Source of the DNA: Loripinus fragilis
Lineage: Eukaryota > Mollusca > Bivalvia > Lucinida > Lucinidae
DNA length: 64,000 nt
Assembly (NCBI GenBank): GCA_964019695.1
Contig: OZ026524.1
Location: 27,444,164-27,508,163 of the forward strand
Direction: 5' to 3'
How positions within the stretch are numbered: the stretch's first letter is position 1; the number at the start of each line of letters is the position of its first letter. Below the pieces are notes generated by a model, which searched no databases, was not told the DNA's origin, and worked only from the letters and a program-made list of their open reading frames with translations. This document shows positions 59,768 to 64,000 of this stretch, in pieces. The position numbers and the translations under genes were made by a program.

Positions 59768-60589
59768 GTACTTTAGTTGCAATAATTACAATATCCTTTT
59801 AAACATTTAGTGGAAGCCCAGTGGCTTAATTATTGAAAATTCGGAAATTTTCGCAAGGGTTTTATTTAAACGAAACCTCGCATATGGGAAGTTTCGTGAA
59901 AATAAAACCCTCTCGAAATGGCAAAATCACTGTCGTTTACTGATATAGGTAAATCATGCCCTTAGTCGCAAATTTTTAATGTCACAAATATGTCTTTTAA
60001 TGCTATTGGCCAGAATTTTATTTTTGGGAACTTACAGTAATGGTAAAGTGCTTGAGATTAAGGTCTCTGGAGGTTCGTAACATAGCAGCATTATTATGTG
60101 CAAAAGAGCAAGAGTACCAATTTTGGGCTTCCGATTTACAATTTAAAGGATTAAGGTAACCAACATCTAACCTAGACATCTAACCCCACTAGACAGTTGT
60201 GCATGCACATTAACACGTAAAATGATTGTGATATTAGTACCTGCAACTCATATTATTCCGTTATGTCATTGTGTTGCTGTAGTGACATCACCTTTATGTT
60301 GTGGTTTTGTAAGTCTGGCCATCCTACTCATCATTGTTACAGGCTCGTAAAACATTAACATTTACAATCCTCACAAGTATTTTTACTCTTCGCATGCTGG
60401 GAAATTATTCATGACTTTTTTGTCTCCTGCTGATTTTTTTTTAAATTTCTTTCAGGAACATTGGCCCAACATTTTTCAGGCCTATAATCTGGGTACAAAC
60501 GGTTTACAAAGGTTATCAGCAGATGACTGAAGATGCCACTAGCAAAGAAAGAGTTTAATGTGCTATATGAAATTCTACATTTAAAATCA

Positions 60590-60726
60590 GCAGGACCCAA
60601 CGTGACTACTCCTCTAGTAAACCAAGAGTCCCCACGGTTTGAACCGCAGCTTCTCCAGTCTATCGGATGAAACTTCAAGCTGTGGCCCCGTCCCCATATG
60701 ACATGGTGGGATATTAAAGACAAACA
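60590..60726 (+). mobile_element. SINE (family 3), partial
   Basis: CACGGTTTGAACCGC (B box), then CTTCTCCAGTCTATCGGATG and CCCCATATGACATGG, matching the reverse complement of 45831-45977. Confidence 0.6.
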
Positions 60727-61190
60727 TGATGGACCGACAGACTGGACAAGCCGAGGATCAAACTGGGGGAACACTGTGTACAAGGGGATTGTGAGTGGTT
60801 TATCCATATACACAATGGCAGACCAGATCAGGCCAAGACAGGGCAGACCGGGTCAGGCCAGGCCGACTATACAGCCCTCTGAATAGGGCATGGTCAATCA
60901 CTCTAACCACCTGTACCTCACTGGGTTGTCTTTGGAACATCCCAAGTTGCTTCACTCGGTGTCCTTTACAATATATACAAGTTAAGGTGCTGTCTAAAAT
61001 TCAAGGTTAGTAATACTTCCAAATACCACTGTTGGTTCAGGGTCATTAGATCACGCTATAATGGACAAATCACATGATTGCCACAAGTCACATGATTTTC
61101 CAAAATGACGGATGCATAGACAATATTAAAGGAAAGAATCTATGGTGTGTGAATATTAAGTGTTAATACCATAATCCTCTCCCTTTATAA

Positions 61191-61440
61191 ATGGGCCCCG
61201 ACGCAAGAAAACCTGTCTTCAGAGGTTTGGGAACAACACAGGCACAGACCAGCCTGCGCGGATAGGCTGATCCGCACAGTCTGATCAGCGCCTTTGTTAT
61301 TCGCTTTTTGAAAAGTATCATATCTAGACTTGCTATGGGCGAAATTTCAATTTTCTAGCTTGTCTCTGTAGCTGACGAGATTGGTTTGAGTCTCCCTTTG
61401 TCGATAACCCCGAAGACAAGTTTTGTCGGGACAAGGTCCG
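61191..61440. mobile_element. TIR MITE family G copy
   Basis: ATGGGCCCCGACGCAAGAAA start and GACAAGTTTTGTCGGGAC end; inner GACCAGCCTGCGCGGAT / GATCCGCACAGTCTGATC. A partial tail repeat follows to about 61494. Confidence 0.7.
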
Positions 61441-61799
61441 GATGGTTTGAGTCAATTACCCCAAAGACAGGTTTTCCTGAGACATGTCTCAATTACAGAT
61501 GGCACTTTTTTACAGGTTAAAAGAGGTTAAAACACTTCTGTTAAAAGAAATACCTGGAAAATAGGAAAGATGTAAAATAAATTTGTTAATTACATACATG
61601 TAATTCTGGTTAAAAGCAAATTTACTTAGGAATGCACTGAAATTTTGTACTCTGATAATGCAGCAATTCACCACAAAAGTTGATGATTCTTAGATGCAGT
61701 GTATTTTCAGTGAAAATTATGATGTTCCCTCACTTATAATCATCAGTTTAGTGGACAAACTCTTCCATATTTACAAGTTGCAGCTTTCACAAAAAGCTA

Positions 61800-62000
61800 A
61801 TATAGTGTGTCAGAGCCACTACCGGGAGTTCCAGAGAGTACTGGGGAGTTCCGGAGATAGACGAACTTCCGTGAGATACGCTCATCCCTCTACTACCTCG
61901 GACCCCATGATCTATTGTTCCCGCCAATAAAGACGTCATGGAGCCTGCCCTGGAGTATGGTCGCCAGTTACCTGCCAGCCTTCGTTGTGTCAAGTTGAGT
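61800..62000. other. GC-richer 200-bp segment of unknown origin
   Basis: More CpG-rich than its surroundings, with CCAATAAAGACG near 61924 and TGTGTCA near both edges. An LTR fragment or an exon remnant are both possible; no coding match seen. Confidence 0.25.
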
Positions 62001-62535
62001 TAATCTCCTTCTACAAAGACATAGGTAAGTAGCTCACACATACACCCACAAGGCCATTTGCAACAATAGAAGTATGGAGCAAATTTCCTATAATTGTCCT
62101 CCTTTGCAAACAAATTGCACCCGCGGCATGTACTAAAAAATATCCAATAAATGCAGTGTCTCGACTAAGTGACTCAATGAAGAGGGGGACATACAATTCT
62201 GGTCTGCAAAAAATAACAACAGCAACATTACCAACAACAATGGCATAACGAAACACCTCTTATTTGCTATCTTAAAGAACTAAGTAACCATCTTCAAGCT
62301 GTCAAAACAGAAATGATGGATGTAGGAAGTAATACATGTACATATATTTTTTGCCTATTAACTCAAGAGTATGGCATAAAACAAAGAGGTTGAGTTCTGT
62401 AAGAGGTTCAGGAGAAAACTGAAATGAGTACTAGTGCTCCACAGGTAATTATTTGATCATTTCTACACTGAGTTAGCCAGGTATTTTTTTGCAGGTTAAC
62501 ATGACTTTGAGACAATCTTCAGTCATATCACAACC

Positions 62536-62742
62536 AGTTATCACACCCGGTAGGCGGCAATCAAAAACGCCAATATTATCAGGGAACATAGATCAAAAAT
62601 CAATAGAAACAGTGTTTTTGATTGCCATTTGTCGCCCCACTGGTGATAAATGGCAATGGAGAACACTGTTTCTATTGATTTTTGACCCGCATTCGTCAAT
62701 TGTGGATTATGTTTTCGATTGCCACCTATCCGGTGTGGTTAT
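62536..62742. mobile_element. 200-bp foldback element
   Basis: Outer arms CACACCCGGTAGGCGGCAAT / ATTGCCACCTATCCGGTGTGG and inner arms TCAAAAATCAATAGAAACAG / CTGTTTCTATTGATTTTTGA. Confidence 0.85.
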
Positions 62743-62907
62743 GCAATCACAGTTGCGCTGCATATACATAATTTCACCAGTAACTGACAACAGTTACTCA
62801 GATCTACTTGATTCAGAGGTATGGTAAAAATAATCTCCACAAAAGAATGTGGCAGGACCACAGCTGGAACTTGCCACCATACAAACATGTATTATGTTAT
62901 ATAAATA

Positions 62908-63062
62908 TCCATCATGAGTGTGAAGGTGGGATAGAAAAATCCATCCCGAGGATCATCGATTGGCATCACTAGGCTTGCAGAGTGATGACAAGCGGTGATC
63001 ATGCGGGACGGATTTTTCTATCCCACCCTCACACGAATAATGGATTCTTTTTCTTGCTCACC
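62908..63062. mobile_element. MITE family R, left part, interrupted
   Basis: Same TIR unit as 41839-42060 (GTGGGATAGAAAAATCC / GGATTTTTCTATCCCAC). After CTTGCTCACC it is broken by about 0.9 kb, and TGAATACGCCGAGATGC resumes at about 63960. Confidence 0.7.
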
Positions 63063-63064
63063 AC

Positions 63065-63438
63065 TTAAAGCTGCATAATCTGTAACTTTTGATATTTTCA
63101 TTTTAAAAATAATGTTTCTTTTTTTCAAGAACACAGTAAAAATACTAAAATTCAGGTATATATTTTACCTTTTTCGTAATAATTAACAAATTATTAGTGC
63201 CAAAACAACAGCATTTATTTAAAAATTAACTGTCTAGAATTATTGGAGGGACGCAAATAATTACAAACAAGAGAAAATACACCTGTTTTTATAAGACAAT
63301 TCACTTTTTCATGCAGTTTTCAGCTGTAGAAATTAGATTTATTGTGACAACATAACTTTATTCTACTTTTGCAAATGATCTAAAAAGAAAATATTTTTTT
63401 TCGAAAAATGTTCATAGTTACAGAGTATGCAGCTTTAA
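63065..63438. mobile_element. 374-bp TIR element, second copy
   Basis: Opposite-orientation copy of 15815-16187, inserted inside MITE family R. Confidence 0.85.
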
Positions 63439-63952
63439 TACATCATTTATGTTGGAAAAAAAAACTCGAAAAAGATTGCCAACCTTTTTTTGACCTTGCC
63501 ATGTGGGACATGTTTCAAAATATATTCTACTGCAGAAAATATTATTATTGTATCGCTAAATACTGTAATACCAAACATTGTTATTGTTAAGCTAGGAAAG
63601 GTTACTTGATGTCTCCATAAACGGATTATTTACAGCCATCCAGTGCTTGCTACTTTTTTATCGTTGTGTTTTGGGTAATGCACACCGCGTATTGACACAA
63701 ATCCGTCTTTTCCGTCGTGATGTGCCTTAGCAGACAGGTCGATTCTTTAGTATCGCGCCTGCGCAAAGACAATGCTTTTTCATGCAGTTTTCAGCTGTAG
63801 AAATTAGATTTATTGTGACAACATAACTTTATTCTACTTTTGCAAATGATCTAAAAAGAAAATATTTTTTTTCGAAAAATGTTCATAGTTACAGAGTATG
63901 CAGCTTTAATACATCATTTATGTTGGAAAAAAAAACTCGAAAAAGATTGCCA
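63304..63952 (+). repeat. 178-bp perfect direct repeat (63304-63481, 63775-63952)
   Basis: The two copies, 471 bp apart, look identical base for base, including the T8 and A9 runs. The spacer carries the 260-bp dispersed repeat known from 22060. Confidence 0.9.
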
Positions 63953-64000
63953 GAAAATCCTGAATACGCCGAGATGCGACATGGTGACGTCATTTTAACA

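Noticed and set aside
61800..62000. Solo LTR
   Set aside because: TGTGTCA near both edges and an AATAAA are suggestive, but no target duplication, primer-binding site or polypurine tract is visible; kept only as a segment of unknown origin.

Overview
This is animal nuclear DNA, most likely from a bivalve mollusc. It is AT-rich and almost gene-free, and it carries many non-autonomous transposons of the tandem-core plus (ACGG)n type known from bivalves, together with tRNA-derived SINEs. The organism call is an inference from the repeat content and from a protostome-type muscleblind protein; no species-specific marker was found.

The only cellular gene I can support is a muscleblind/MBNL-family splicing regulator on the minus strand. 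Its first coding exon (55570-55764, with 5' UTR to 55974) encodes zinc finger 1 and the start of finger 2. The next exon (2346-2516) completes finger 2 and begins the linker. Both junctions are phase 0 and the reading frame continues across an intron of about 53 kb. Everything from 2517 to 55569 is therefore intron; 1-2345 is the start of the following intron, and sequence above 55975 is the upstream (5') intron. The 5' UTR holds one 21-codon upstream ORF.

The introns are a transposon nest. Left part (1-12 kb): a 22-bp minisatellite, short TIR elements, a 1.7-kb element with a terminal hairpin (6190-7880), and a 3-kb element built of about 150-bp monomers (8850-11868). Then 12-25 kb: hairpin MITEs, a SINE chimera, a 94-bp satellite (16.8-18.5 kb) and a truncated second copy of the 1.7-kb element. 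From 26.6 to 33.8 kb lies a minus-strand L1/Tx1-like LINE with a nearly intact endonuclease-reverse transcriptase ORF, split by about 3.2 kb of inserted DNA that holds two SINEs, a TIR element and a tRNA-like sequence. From 34 to 43 kb: a 396-bp foldback, a SINE-in-MITE nest, a (GAT)n microsatellite and a G18 tract. From 43 to 55 kb: two closely similar 1.3-kb elements with 129-bp monomers, a MITE-in-MITE nest and a 44-bp satellite. From 56 to 64 kb: more SINEs and MITEs, and a 178-bp perfect direct repeat at the right edge.

No operon, CRISPR array, rRNA gene or convincing functional tRNA gene is present. The most interesting points are the muscleblind exon with its uORF and circular-RNA-compatible layout, and three element families that share one architecture: tandem core, ACGG microsatellite and terminal hairpin.
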